Positions 8,096 through 17,248 are shown, counted from the stretch's first letter. The stretch: 64,000 nt of DNA from Lysinibacillus antri (GCF_003977595.1 NZ_RYYR01000013.1:1-64000); one strand, 5' to 3'. Numbers and translations: made by a program. Notes: generated by a model not told the origin, from the sequence alone.

Positions 8096-10223
8096 ACATG
8101 AAAATCAGTTAGAAGGTTCTTATCTTCAAATGTTACAAGAAATTGCCAAACCACAATACTATAATAACCGTGAATTAAGTTGGTTAGCTTTTAATGAACG
8201 AGTTCTAGAAGAGGCTGAAGATATAGAGAATCCTTTATTAGAAAGGTTAAAATTCCTTGCCATTTTTAGTTCCAACTTGGATGAATTTTTCATGGTTCGT
8301 GTTGCGGGACTCCAAGATCAAGTTCGAGCAGGATTTCATAAACCAGAAAATAAATCTGGTTTAACACCAAAAGAACAACTAACAAAAATTGCTGAACGTA
8401 CACAAGCATTAGTTCGTCGCCAAATGGAAGTGTTCCGTCATTTAATTTTTGAATTACTCCCAAAAGAAAACGTCAATCTTCGTGAATTTAAAACGTTAAA
8501 TAGTGATCAGAAAAAGTATATTGATGAATTATTTGAAGAAACGGTTTTTCCAGTTCTTACACCAGTAGCGGTGGATGCTTATCGTCCATTTCCTACTTTA
8601 CTTGGGAAAACATTAAATTTACTTGTGATGTTAGAAGAAGAAAGTAATTCTCTAGAGCCACATGAAAAAGTGGCAATTGTGCAAGTGCCATCTGTTTTGG
8701 AACGCTTTATAGAGCTACCAAGCATGAACGGAGAAAAAGATTTTGTTTTATTAGAGGATGTTATAACAAGTCATATTTCTAAGTTGTTTTATGGGTATAA
8801 TGTGAAGTCTACTCAAGCCTTCCGATTAACACGAAATGCTGATCTAACGATTCATGAAGAAGGCGCCCAAGATTTACTTGTTGAAATTGAAAAGGAATTA
8901 AAGAAACGTAAATGGGGAGTAGGGAGCCGTTTAGAAGTACGTGATGGTGAAATGAGCGACGACGTACTGGATTACTTGCTGGAAGAATTTGAAATTGAGG
9001 AATCGGATGTATTTAAAATAGATGGTCCTCTGGATTTAACTTTTTTATTTGGATTTGTCAAGAAGATCTCGCCTGGATTAGAGCATTTAGAATATGAAAG
9101 CTTCATTCCCCAACCACCAAAAGATTTAAAATCCGACGAAAATATATACGAAAAAGCCTTATTACAAGATATTTTCTTTCACCATCCATTTGAATCGTTT
9201 GAACCAATTGTTGATTTTATAACGGAAGCTTCTACTGATCCGACCGTTTTAGCAATCAAGCAAACATTATATCGAGTAAGTGGAAATTCACCAATTATCG
9301 GTGCATTAAAGCAAGCAGCAGAAAATGGAAAACAAGTAACAGTTTTGGTAGAATTAAAGGCTCGTTTTGATGAGGAAAATAATGTACACTGGGCTAAAGA
9401 ATTAGAACAAGCGGGTTGCCTTGTTATTTATGGTATGAACAATCTAAAAACCCATTCCAAAATTACCCTTGTTGTTCGACGAAATCATGGGAAAATTGAA
9501 CGTTTTGTTCACTTAGGAACAGGGAATTATAATGATGCTACTGCAAAAATTTATACGGATATGGGAATTATTACATCGGATAAAGAATTTGGGATTGATG
9601 CAACAAACTTCTTTAATTATTTAAGTGGGTATACAGAAAAACCAACATTCCATCATATCGTAGTAGCACCTTTTGATATTCGTGACGAATTTATTAAACT
9701 AATAGACGAAGAAATTCGAATGCATAAAATATACGGCAATGGATTTATTCGTGCAAAAATGAATTCATTAACCGATAAAGATTTAATTGTGAAGCTTTAT
9801 GAAGCATCCGTTAATGGTGTGAAAATTGAACTGCTTATTAGAGGAATCTGTTGTTTACGTCCTGGTATCCCAGGGATCAGTGAAAATATTACTGTCTCAA
9901 GTATTGTTGGACGCTTTTTAGAGCATTCTCGAATCTTTTGGTTCCATCATAATGGGGAAGATAAAGTATTCCTTTCTTCAGCGGATATGATGACGCGAAA
10001 TATGGTAAAGCGTGTAGAAATTTTATTCCCTCTCTATTCTCAACAAATTAAAAATAGAGTGATGGACATTTTATTGACGCAATTAAAAGATACTGCAAAA
10101 GCACGTATACAAGATTCTACTGGAAAGTACCACTATAAAACGGAGCGTCAAAGTTCTGAAGTGTTAAATTCACAAGAACAATTTTTAATTGAAGCAATGA
10201 GTACGGTTGTTGTGGAAGAATAA
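8070..10223 (+). CDS. ppk: Polyphosphate kinase 1
   Basis: The 717-residue PPK1 makes polyphosphate from ATP. The N-terminal domain shows RELSWLAFNERVLEEA (34-49) and SNLDEFFMVRVAGL (68-81). The catalytic core shows DPTVLAIKQTLYR (390-402), KARFDEENN, the phosphorylated His462 in LKTHSKITLVVRR, and HLGTGNYND (481-489). A second phospholipase-D-like half follows (RGICCLRPGIPG). All key blocks are intact and the length is normal. AGGAG is embedded in the end of ppx before the ATG. Polyphosphate supports stress survival and motility in related bacilli. Confidence 0.95.
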   Translation: MTTEISQGEHENQLEGSYLQMLQEIAKPQYYNNRELSWLAFNERVLEEAEDIENPLLERLKFLAIFSSNLDEFFMVRVAGLQDQVRAGFHKPENKSGLTPKEQLTKIAERTQALVRRQMEVFRHLIFELLPKENVNLREFKTLNSDQKKYIDELFEETVFPVLTPVAVDAYRPFPTLLGKTLNLLVMLEEESNSLEPHEKVAIVQVPSVLERFIELPSMNGEKDFVLLEDVITSHISKLFYGYNVKSTQAFRLTRNADLTIHEEGAQDLLVEIEKELKKRKWGVGSRLEVRDGEMSDDVLDYLLEEFEIEESDVFKIDGPLDLTFLFGFVKKISPGLEHLEYESFIPQPPKDLKSDENIYEKALLQDIFFHHPFESFEPIVDFITEASTDPTVLAIKQTLYRVSGNSPIIGALKQAAENGKQVTVLVELKARFDEENNVHWAKELEQAGCLVIYGMNNLKTHSKITLVVRRNHGKIERFVHLGTGNYNDATAKIYTDMGIITSDKEFGIDATNFFNYLSGYTEKPTFHHIVVAPFDIRDEFIKLIDEEIRMHKIYGNGFIRAKMNSLTDKDLIVKLYEASVNGVKIELLIRGICCLRPGIPGISENITVSSIVGRFLEHSRIFWFHHNGEDKVFLSSADMMTRNMVKRVEILFPLYSQQIKNRVMDILLTQLKDTAKARIQDSTGKYHYKTERQSSEVLNSQEQFLIEAMSTVVVEE

Positions 10224-10235
10224 AAATTCATGTAG

Positions 10236-10267
10236 AATAGTGTAGTCTTGGAAAAGACTGCACTATT
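10236..10267. other. Hairpin after ppk
   Basis: AATAGTGTAGTCTT pairs with AAGACTGCACTATT across GGAA, with one mismatch, 13 nt after the ppk stop. No poly-T tract follows, so it may be an RNA-stabilising 3' hairpin or a weak terminator between ppk and the GGDEF-EAL gene. Confidence 0.4.
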
Positions 10268-10311
10268 TCCGAAAAGTTGTAATTTTACTTGTATTTAATG
10301 GGGGATAACCT

Positions 10312-11964
10312 ATGATAAACTTTCCAATTATGGAAATTGAAGATTACTTGCGTGATATTTTGAAACTAAATCCTTTTGAAGCGGTTATCATCTTAAAACA
10401 ACAAGAACGACAAGCGTATAGCGTTGAAATGATTAATTCGAAAGCATCGATTTTATCTCCTGTTACATTTTCAAGAGGAATGGATGCAAAGCAATTTTTT
10501 CAAGGGTTACATTGGGATCAGTTGGTAAATATCATTCAAAATAGTAATGGTGAATTAAATTACATATCAGTTGATGAGGATAAAAAACGACTATCTTTTT
10601 ATGTGCAGCCTGTTTCTTCAAAGGAAGATGTGTATTTTATCTTAATCATTAAGCAAGTATTACAAGATAATACCCCATTTAGTTTATTAACTTTCCAAGA
10701 TGAAAATACGGGCCTTTTAAATCGACGTGCATTAAATGTAAGATGGTCTGAGCATTATCGTGATTATAAAGATGATAAGAATATTGCACTATTACTCATT
10801 GATTTAGATCGATTTAAAAAATATAATGAATCCTTGGGTAAACACAATGCGGATATTATGATAAAAAAAATAAGTGAACGCTTTAATGATTTACGAAATG
10901 AACAATGTGAACTGTTTCATTACAATGGTGATGAATTTATCTTGTTAGTTCGCTATTATTTGCGAGAAGAAGTAGATCTCATTGCAAATCAAATTTTTGA
11001 AAAGCTCAAAGATTCATTTTTTATTGATGGACAAGAATATTTTGTGACATGCTCTATTGGGATTTCCACGATACTAAATGATCAAAGCCGTGATTTAGAA
11101 ACGATGTTACTGCAAGCGGAACAAGCTTTATTTTATGTGAAAAAACATGGTAGAGCCCATTATCGATTTTATCGTGAAGAAATGAGTCATACGTTCCAAA
11201 ATGAAGTGCTGATGGAATCGCATTTACGAAGAGCCATTGAATTTAATGAGCTGATTATCCATTTGCAACCTCAAATTGATTTTGAAACCAATGAAATTGA
11301 TAGCTTTGAGGCATTGATTCGATGGAATAACCCGAAATTTGGTTTCGTTCCGCCTTCTCAATTTATTCCTCTTGCAGAATCATCTGGACTCATTCTTCAA
11401 ATTGGGGATTGGGTTCTTGAGGAAGTTTGTAAGTATCAAAAACAATGGCGAGAAAAAGGGTATCGTCCTGTCCGAGTGGCGGTAAATATTTCACCAAAAC
11501 AATTTAAACAAGAACAATTTACTGAGAAAATAAAAATGATTTTAGAGAAATATGAAGTCGAGCCAAAATATATTGAACTGGAAATAACGGAAAGTTCCAT
11601 GGAAAATGTGGATGAAACACAGAAGATTTTAACGAATTTAAAAGCGTTAGGTGTATATGTGTCTGTGGATGATTTTGGTACAGGTTATTCTTCCTTAAGT
11701 TATTTGAAAAAGTATCCAATCGATATTATTAAAATTGATCAGTCGTTTATAGCGGATTTAAATAAAGATGAAAAAAATGAAGCGATTGTGAAAGCGATTA
11801 TTGCGCTTTCTCAAAATCTTGGGATGGATGTCATAGCTGAAGGTGTGGAAGAACTTTCTCAGGAAGTTTTCTTAAAGCAGCATCGTTGTAAGAAGGGGCA
11901 AGGGTATTTATACAACAAACCGCTCCCGGTAGAAGAGATTATTGAACAATATTTAATCCGTTAA
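10312..11964 (+). CDS. GGDEF-EAL protein, probable c-di-GMP phosphodiesterase
   Basis: A 550-residue protein with no transmembrane segment. An N-terminal uncharacterised sensory region (1-125) is followed by a GGDEF domain (about 128-285) and an EAL domain (about 300-548). The GGDEF signature reads NGDEF (205-209) and lacks the first Gly, so cyclase activity is doubtful. It may bind GTP as a regulatory domain. The EAL domain keeps EAL (333-335), NISPKQF, ELEITESS, DDFGTGYSSL, KIDQSFI and AEGVEE, so phosphodiesterase activity is expected. It follows ppx-ppk, which hints at a link between polyphosphate and c-di-GMP. Its own terminator follows. Confidence 0.88.
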   Translation: MINFPIMEIEDYLRDILKLNPFEAVIILKQQERQAYSVEMINSKASILSPVTFSRGMDAKQFFQGLHWDQLVNIIQNSNGELNYISVDEDKKRLSFYVQPVSSKEDVYFILIIKQVLQDNTPFSLLTFQDENTGLLNRRALNVRWSEHYRDYKDDKNIALLLIDLDRFKKYNESLGKHNADIMIKKISERFNDLRNEQCELFHYNGDEFILLVRYYLREEVDLIANQIFEKLKDSFFIDGQEYFVTCSIGISTILNDQSRDLETMLLQAEQALFYVKKHGRAHYRFYREEMSHTFQNEVLMESHLRRAIEFNELIIHLQPQIDFETNEIDSFEALIRWNNPKFGFVPPSQFIPLAESSGLILQIGDWVLEEVCKYQKQWREKGYRPVRVAVNISPKQFKQEQFTEKIKMILEKYEVEPKYIELEITESSMENVDETQKILTNLKALGVYVSVDDFGTGYSSLSYLKKYPIDIIKIDQSFIADLNKDEKNEAIVKAIIALSQNLGMDVIAEGVEELSQEVFLKQHRCKKGQGYLYNKPLPVEEIIEQYLIR

Positions 11965-11970
11965 TATGAA

Positions 11971-12008
11971 CCAACAAATTTTATGTGAATAGAATTTGTT
12001 GGTTTTAT
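11971..12008 (+). terminator. Intrinsic terminator of the GGDEF-EAL gene
   Basis: CCAACAAATT (11971-11980) pairs with AATTTGTTGG (11993-12002), followed by TTTTATTA. Confidence 0.75.
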
Positions 12009-12040
12009 TATTGTTGTTAAGTAGATACTGAAAAGTTTTT

Positions 12041-12200
12041 AATAAAGTGTTGCTTTGTGAAGATCATTAAAAGTTTCTAGATATAGTGCGCGGCTTACGG
12101 TGGTAGGTCACGACTTTTCAGTTTGTTTGTAATACTTGACCTTGAAGGGAAAATGCAGAAACGTTTTAGAAATTAAGTTACTATGCCATATCTTTATGAG
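12041..12200 (+). repeat. Dispersed structured repeat, unit A
   Basis: This unit begins AATAAAGTGTTGCTTTGTGA and contains AAAAGTTTCTAGATATAGT followed by a small conserved hairpin (CTTAC-GGTG-GTAGG). Further on is AAACGTTTTAGAAATTAA. A second unit follows in tandem at 12201, and a third lies at 17249. Hairpin bases vary between units while pairing is largely kept, which suggests an RNA-level or mobile structured element. I see no coding sequence in it and do not know its family. Confidence 0.6.
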
Positions 12201-12330
12201 GTGTTGCTTAGTGAAAGATCCGCTCACATTTGTGAATACCTACAAAAGTTTCTAGATATAGTACGCAGCTTACAGTGGTAGACCGCGGCGCTTAAGTTTA
12301 GTTATAATACTAGATCTTTAAGGAAGAATA
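12201..12330 (+). repeat. Dispersed structured repeat, unit B
   Basis: A tandem partial copy of unit A. It begins GTTGCTTAGTGAAAG and carries AAAAGTTTCTAGATATAGT and the same CTTAC-AGTG-GTAG hairpin, then TTTAGTTATAATACTAG. It has diverged from unit A at many positions, so the duplication is not recent. Confidence 0.55.
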
Positions 12331-12361
12331 CATAAATACATTAGCCAAGTCCGTGGAAAGC

Positions 12362-12478
12362 GAAGTGAACTTCACTTCATAGTTAGAAAAGTGTAGATTA
12401 TTAATTAAGATTAGGAACTACCTCCTCAAACAGGTGTATCACTGTATCTTGAGGTTGCGATTTTAAACTGTTAACCTC
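12362..12478. other. Palindrome and alternative hairpins upstream of fadH
   Basis: GAAGTGAACTTCACTTC (12362-12378) is a perfect palindrome around a central C. Downstream, CCTCAA (12424-12429) can pair with TTGAGG (12449-12454), or GAGGTT (12451-12456) can pair with AACCTC (12473-12478). The two are mutually exclusive. This may be an attenuator-like region or chance. No coding sequence is seen between 12331 and 12614. Confidence 0.3.
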
Positions 12479-12523
12479 GACTTTTGGTGAGGAATTCTTA
12501 AACATTAGGTTTAGTATTTTCTA

Positions 12524-12538
12524 TATTTTCAGAAAATA
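12524..12538. promoter_or_regulatory. CodY-box-like palindrome upstream of fadH
   Basis: TATTTTCAGAAAATA is a perfect palindrome. It matches the CodY consensus AATTTTCWGAAAATT at all but the two outermost positions. It lies about 77 nt before the fadH start, suggesting repression in the presence of branched-chain amino acids and GTP. Confidence 0.65.
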
Positions 12539-12571
12539 GAATGACAGTTTGACTCCAATGCTGTAAAATTG

Positions 12572-12589
12572 AAAATGAATATTCATTCA
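12572..12589. promoter_or_regulatory. FadR-box-like operator upstream of fadH
   Basis: AAAATGAATATTCATTCA matches the Bacillus FadR operator (TGAATGAnTAnTCATTCA) in the spacer and the whole right half, and at five of seven positions of the left half. It sits 25 nt before the ATG of a predicted 2,4-dienoyl-CoA reductase, which fits fatty-acid-degradation control by acyl-CoA-responsive FadR. Confidence 0.65.
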
Positions 12590-12614
12590 GTTTTGATAGG
12601 ATAGGGGATATGGG

Positions 12615-13382
12615 ATGTTAAACAATGAAACGATTATTGTAACTGGTGGGTCTAGTGGAATGGGACTAGCGATGGCGAAACAGTTTGTAAAAGAGGGCGC
12701 GAACGTCGTGATTACTGGTCGGGATCAAGAACGATTACAACAGGCAAAAAATGATATTTTGAAAAATGGTGAATCGATCGAAACTTTTCAAATGGATGTA
12801 CGAGAAGTGGAACATGTGAAAGCGATGGTCCAATTCACTATTAATAAGTTCGGGAAGGTTAATAGTTTAGTAAATAATGCAGCTGGAAATTTTATCGTTC
12901 CTGCTGAAAAGCTATCACCAAACGGATGGAAAGCAGTCATTGATATTGTATTAAATGGTACATTTTATTGTTCTTCCGAGGTAGGAAAGTATTGGATTGA
13001 AAATAATATCAAAGGAAAAATCTTAAATATGGTAGCAACCTATGCATGGGGTGCTGGTGCGGGGATTGCTCATTCTGCTGCTGCCAAAGCTGGAGTCTTA
13101 TCACTAACTAGAACGTTAGCGGTGGAATGGGGTCATCAATATGGTATTCGAGTAAATGCCATCGCACCAGGACCAATCGAGCGAACAGGTGGTGCGGATA
13201 AATTGTGGGAATCTGAGGAACAAGCCAAACGAACACTTCATTCTGTCCCTTTAAAACGGTTAGGTACACCTGAAGAGATAGCGGACCTTGCTACATTTAT
13301 TTTATCCAATAAAGCCTCGTATATGAATGGAGAATGCGTCACTTTAGATGGCGGTCAATGGTTAAATCAGTTTCCTTTTTAA
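12615..13382 (+). CDS. fadH: 2,4-dienoyl-CoA reductase-type short-chain dehydrogenase
   Basis: A 255-residue SDR, like B. subtilis YkuF/FadH. It reduces 2,4-dienoyl-CoA with NADPH so that polyunsaturated fatty acids can enter beta-oxidation. The cofactor loop is TGGSSGMG (10-17) and NNAAG lies at 87-91. The usual YxxxK is absent at its normal place. Instead Tyr143, Ser154 and Lys158 have the spacing (+11, +15) known for mammalian DECR (Tyr199, Ser210, Lys214), which strongly supports the assignment. The upstream CodY and FadR boxes fit a fatty-acid-degradation role. The ATG follows ATAGGGGATATGGG. Confidence 0.85.
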   Translation: MLNNETIIVTGGSSGMGLAMAKQFVKEGANVVITGRDQERLQQAKNDILKNGESIETFQMDVREVEHVKAMVQFTINKFGKVNSLVNNAAGNFIVPAEKLSPNGWKAVIDIVLNGTFYCSSEVGKYWIENNIKGKILNMVATYAWGAGAGIAHSAAAKAGVLSLTRTLAVEWGHQYGIRVNAIAPGPIERTGGADKLWESEEQAKRTLHSVPLKRLGTPEEIADLATFILSNKASYMNGECVTLDGGQWLNQFPF

Positions 13383-13465
13383 TTATGGAAAATAGCACCA
13401 AAGAATAAGCGCTTTTATGAAACACATACTAAGTACACTTTCTAAAGTAAAAAGGGGGTGTACTA

Positions 13466-13708
13466 ATGTTTGGGGTTTGGACAATACCAGCGCTTATAGC
13501 AGGGATTATTCTAGTCTTTATTTCGTACTACTTAACGGTAGGAGTCATGAAAAAAGTTGAAAGACGTGCAGCCATAACGGATACGCCAATCAGTAAAGTA
13601 ATCAGGGATCATCCGATAGCCTTAAACCCAATAATTTTATCATATGTAGTATTCCTGGCGTTTACTGGGATTATAATATTTTATTATTGGGCTAAATACG
13701 GCTATTAG
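13466..13708 (+). CDS. Small two-helix membrane protein
   Basis: An 80-residue protein with two hydrophobic helices (about 4-25 and 55-75) and a basic 28-residue loop between them (KKVERRAAITDTPISKVIRDHP). The loop may face the cytoplasm. A strong AAAGGGGGTG precedes the ATG. The family is not recognised. It sits between fadH and darB, where B. subtilis also carries small ORFs. Confidence 0.6.
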   Translation: MFGVWTIPALIAGIILVFISYYLTVGVMKKVERRAAITDTPISKVIRDHPIALNPIILSYVVFLAFTGIIIFYYWAKYGY

Positions 13709-13846
13709 TATGTGACATTTACCAAAAATCATCCTTCTACTCCGAAATACTACCTCCTTATCATGGTCAATTGTGAACAATTTGTGATATTATATAAGTG
13801 AGGTAGTAATTGTACGTAAGTTTTACAAATAAAGGAGTAGAAGGCC

Positions 13847-14287
13847 ATGATTTCAACAAACAGAAGAGCATTATTAGATACTCCAATCAGTGAGTTTATT
13901 ATTTCGGCGGAAAAAGTTGCTCATGTTCAAGTAGGAAATAGTGCGGAACATGCTTTACTCGTATTAACAAAAACAGGTTATTCATCCGTACCCGTATTAG
14001 ATACGAAATTTCGGCTACACGGATTATTAAGTACAAAAATGATTACCGAATCAATTTTAGGACTTGAACGTATCGAATATGATAAATTAGCGAATATAAA
14101 AGTAGATGATGTGATGGATAAAGGCGTCATGTACTTAAAAATTACAGATACATTCCAAAAAGCATTAGACCTTGTCATTAACCATGCCTTTTTATGTGTG
14201 GTTGATGATGAAGGTACTTTTGCGGGTATTTTAACTCGTCGTGTAATATTAAAGCAATTAAAGAAATACATTTATCAAGTAGATTAA
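13847..14287 (+). CDS. darB: CBS-domain c-di-AMP-binding protein (DarB/CbpB)
   Basis: A 146-residue protein consisting of two CBS motifs (about 17-70 and 85-140), the same length and layout as B. subtilis YkuL (DarB) and Listeria CbpB. In those species it senses low c-di-AMP and activates the (p)ppGpp synthetase Rel and pyruvate carboxylase. AAAGGAG lies 12 nt before the ATG. The adjacent ccpC gene reproduces the ykuL-ykuM order. A terminator follows at 14296-14334. Confidence 0.82.
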   Translation: MISTNRRALLDTPISEFIISAEKVAHVQVGNSAEHALLVLTKTGYSSVPVLDTKFRLHGLLSTKMITESILGLERIEYDKLANIKVDDVMDKGVMYLKITDTFQKALDLVINHAFLCVVDDEGTFAGILTRRVILKQLKKYIYQVD

Positions 14288-14295
14288 GAGATTTC

Positions 14296-14334
14296 AATCG
14301 ACAAAACCAGAGTTAAAGGTTTTGTCGATTTTTC
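14296..14334 (+). terminator. Intrinsic terminator of darB
   Basis: AATCGACAAAACC pairs with GGTTTTGTCGATT, followed by TTTC. Confidence 0.8.
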
Positions 14335-14361
14335 ATTACGTTTGTGATAGGGATGATGATT

Positions 14362-15252
14362 TTGACTGCAACAGAGGCAGAAATTATAAAAATATTAGCT
14401 GAAGAAAAAAATATGAGAAAAGCGGCAGAACGACTTTTTCTTACTCAACCCGCTCTTTCTCAACGTCTTCAGTCCATCGAAAAAGATTGGGGAGCGCAAC
14501 TTTTTATTCGCTCTCAAAAAGGACTGACTCCCACACCAGCAGGAGAACTAGTGATTCAATATGCAATTGAAACGATTACTCGCAAAGAAGAAGTTTTCGA
14601 AACGATACAGGCACTTCAGTCGAAAGTACATGGAACATTAAAAATCGCCTGCGCTTCAATTGTCGGACAAAATTGGTTGCCAAAAGTACTGAAGGATTTT
14701 GTGACACAATATCCAGATGCGAAAATTTCGCTCATTACCGGCTGGAGTTCAGAAATTGTAAAAGCTTTATATGAGGGGGAAGCGCAAGTAGGGATTGTGC
14801 GCGGACAAGCAGAGTGGAAAGGAAAAAAAGTACACCTTTTTCGAGATATGATGTATTTAGTGGACAAGGAAATTGAAAAAATAGATGATATCTTAACAAC
14901 AGATCGGCCCTTTATTCAATTCAAAAGTGACTCAAGCTATTATCAAGAAATCCAACTATGGTGGCAGCGACATTTTTCATCCAATCCAAAGCGTCAAATT
15001 ATAGTCGATCAAATTGAAACATGTAAACAAATGGCCATGAATGGCATTGGGTATGCGATTCTACCTTCTATTACGTTAAATGAAGGGGAGGAGGTAAATA
15101 AAATTCCGATTACAAACACAGATAAAGATTTAGGGTTAACTCGTGATACATGGTTAATTGGTTATGAATCTTCCTTTGAATTACGGCAGGTGGAAGCTTT
15201 CGTTGAGGTCGTACAAAAACATGCGAGTTGTCTTTATGATTATACAAATTAA
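14362..15252 (+). CDS. ccpC: LysR-type citrate-responsive regulator CcpC
   Basis: A LysR-type regulator closely resembling B. subtilis CcpC (YkuM), which represses citrate synthase and aconitase genes and responds to citrate. The N-terminal HTH (NMRKAAERLFLTQPALSQRL) and the effector domain blocks (LITGWSSEIVKALYEG, RPFIQFKSDSSYYQEIQ, DQIETCKQMAMNGIGYAILP) are conserved. By alignment with CcpC the natural start is the TTG at 14362, with AGGG 9 nt upstream. In-frame GTG and ATG codons from 14344 would add up to six residues but lack a good ribosome binding site. Products of this regulon link to the tctCBA tricarboxylate uptake genes at 42.6 kb only by inference. Confidence 0.88.
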   Translation: MTATEAEIIKILAEEKNMRKAAERLFLTQPALSQRLQSIEKDWGAQLFIRSQKGLTPTPAGELVIQYAIETITRKEEVFETIQALQSKVHGTLKIACASIVGQNWLPKVLKDFVTQYPDAKISLITGWSSEIVKALYEGEAQVGIVRGQAEWKGKKVHLFRDMMYLVDKEIEKIDDILTTDRPFIQFKSDSSYYQEIQLWWQRHFSSNPKRQIIVDQIETCKQMAMNGIGYAILPSITLNEGEEVNKIPITNTDKDLGLTRDTWLIGYESSFELRQVEAFVEVVQKHASCLYDYTN

Positions 15253-15324
15253 TTACGTGCTATTTAGGCGGAAATTTAGTACAATCTTCATGTTAGAAGA
15301 AATTACATGTATGGGGGATTCAAT

Positions 15325-16041
15325 ATGTCGAAAAAATTAACTGCACAAGAAATTATACAATTTATCTCAGAATCTAAAAAAGTTACGCCTGTTAAAGTTT
15401 ATGTTAAAGGTGAAAATGTAGCTAACTTAACATATGGAGCGAATACAAAAGTATTCGGAGAAAATAACTCTGCTGTAGTATTTGGCGAGTGGAGCGAAAT
15501 CGAACCAACTTTAAAAGAACATGCTGATCAAATTACAGATTATGTAGTTGAAAATGATCGTCGTAACTCGGGTGTGCCAATGCTAGATATTAAAAATATC
15601 AATGCACGAATTGAACCAGGCGCAATTATCCGTGACCAAGTAACAATTGGTGACAATGCTGTTATTATGATGGGATCAATTATCAACATTGGCGTTGAAA
15701 TTGGGGAAAAAACGATGATTGATATGGGTGCTGTATTAGGTGGCCGTGTAATTGTTGGGAAGAGATGTCACATCGGTGCTGGTACGGTTCTTGCAGGTGT
15801 AATCGAACCACCTTCAGCAACGCCAGTTATTATTGAAGATGATGTAGTAATCGGTGCTAATGCGGTTGTTTTAGAAGGTGTACGTGTTGGGCAAGGTGCA
15901 GTTGTTGCAGCCGGAGCAATCGTTATTAGCGACGTTGAACCATATACGGTTGTAGGCGGAGTACCTGCTCGTGTATTGAAAAAAATGGATGAAAAGACAA
16001 AATCAAAAACAGAAATCATGGATGCTTTAAGAAATATTTAA
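15325..16041 (+). CDS. dapH: Tetrahydrodipicolinate N-acetyltransferase
   Basis: A 238-residue left-handed beta-helix acetyltransferase (hexapeptide repeats from about residue 90 to 210: [30 protein letters not shown]). It acetylates tetrahydrodipicolinate with acetyl-CoA in the acetyl branch of the lysine/meso-diaminopimelate pathway, as in B. subtilis DapH (YkuQ). The DapD/DapH N-terminal domain occupies residues 1-85. The start ATG at 15325 is preceded by GGGGG, and the upstream ATG at 15307 lacks a site. It forms an operon with dapL 13 nt downstream. Confidence 0.95.
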   Translation: MSKKLTAQEIIQFISESKKVTPVKVYVKGENVANLTYGANTKVFGENNSAVVFGEWSEIEPTLKEHADQITDYVVENDRRNSGVPMLDIKNINARIEPGAIIRDQVTIGDNAVIMMGSIINIGVEIGEKTMIDMGAVLGGRVIVGKRCHIGAGTVLAGVIEPPSATPVIIEDDVVIGANAVVLEGVRVGQGAVVAAGAIVISDVEPYTVVGGVPARVLKKMDEKTKSKTEIMDALRNI

Positions 16042-16054
16042 GAAGGTGTAAAAG

Positions 16055-17173
16055 ATGGATTCACTCGTTCAAATAAGAAGGGAATTACATCAAATCCCCG
16101 AGTTAGGTTTTCAAGAATTTAAAACACAAAAATATTTACTTGAAAAAATTGCACAACTTCCACAACAATATTTAGAAGTTGTGACATGGAAAACGGGAAT
16201 TGTTGTAAAAATTACCGGAAGTAATCCAACAAAAACAATTGGGTGGCGAACGGATATTGATGGATTGCCGATAATAGAAGAAACGGATTTACCTTTCGCT
16301 TCCATTCATGAAGAAAATATGCATGCATGTGGTCATGATTGCCATATGACGATTGCACTTGCGCTTGTTCAAGCTTTTGCTATTAATCAGCCAAGTCAAA
16401 ATGTTATTGTATATTTTCAGCCAGCCGAAGAAGGCCCAGGTGGAGCAGAACCGATGCTACAGTGGTTGAAGTCGGAAAGAGCGGATTTAATACCTGATGA
16501 GATCTATGCATTGCATATTGCACCAGAGTATCCAGTAGGTACCGTCGCAACCCGTCCTGGATTGTTGTTTGCCGATACGTCTGAATTATTTATTGATTTA
16601 AAGGGGCTTGGTGGACATGCAGCTTATCCTCATAAAACACGTGATATGACTGTTGCTGCTGCAAACTTAATTTTACAATTGCAAACAATTATTAGTCGTA
16701 ACATTAATCCATTAGATAGTGCAGTTATTACAATTGGGAAAATGACATCTGGTACTGTACAAAATATTATTGCGGAAAATGCTCGACTTGAAGGGACAAT
16801 TCGTACCTTAAATGCAGAAGCGATGAATGATGTGAAAAGAAGGATCGAAGCAATTTGTTCAGGTATTGAAGCCTCTTTTGAATGTTCGATTTCCATTGAC
16901 TATGGTTCTATGTATTATGAAGTGAATAATAATGAGCGATGTGCGAATGCTTTACTTTCTTTTGCGGAAGAGTTTGAAGGATGTAACGCTTATTTATGTT
17001 CTGAATCAATGACCGGTGAGGATTTTGGTTACTTTTTAAAGGAAATCCCGGGGGCACTGTTTTGGGCAGGGGCAAATTGTGAATATGGGTTACACCATGC
17101 AAAATTGACTCCTGATGAAAATTTACTTTCGATCAATGCAAACTTTGTTGAACAATTTATTAGAAGTTTATAA
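16055..17173 (+). CDS. dapL: N-acetyldiaminopimelate deacetylase
   Basis: A 372-residue M20-family metallohydrolase that removes the acetyl group from N-acetyl-LL-diaminopimelate. Metal-site motifs are [11 protein letters not shown] (near 90), the catalytic Glu pair in PAEEGPGG (near 128) and [11 protein letters not shown] near the C-terminus. The direct fusion into an operon with dapH separates it functionally from the three M20 enzymes at 46-59 kb. AAGGTG precedes the ATG. A strong terminator follows at 17178. Confidence 0.93.
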   Translation: MDSLVQIRRELHQIPELGFQEFKTQKYLLEKIAQLPQQYLEVVTWKTGIVVKITGSNPTKTIGWRTDIDGLPIIEETDLPFASIHEENMHACGHDCHMTIALALVQAFAINQPSQNVIVYFQPAEEGPGGAEPMLQWLKSERADLIPDEIYALHIAPEYPVGTVATRPGLLFADTSELFIDLKGLGGHAAYPHKTRDMTVAAANLILQLQTIISRNINPLDSAVITIGKMTSGTVQNIIAENARLEGTIRTLNAEAMNDVKRRIEAICSGIEASFECSISIDYGSMYYEVNNNERCANALLSFAEEFEGCNAYLCSESMTGEDFGYFLKEIPGALFWAGANCEYGLHHAKLTPDENLLSINANFVEQFIRSL

Positions 17174-17177
17174 GGAA

Positions 17178-17215
17178 AAAACGGTGAAGAGACCTACTTC
17201 TTCACCGTTTTTTTA
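17178..17215 (+). terminator. Intrinsic terminator of dapH-dapL
   Basis: AAACGGTGAAGA pairs with TTCTTCACCGTTT, followed by TTTT. Confidence 0.85.
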
Positions 17216-17248
17216 TTTATCCCGCGGGATAATGCTATAGAAAATTCT

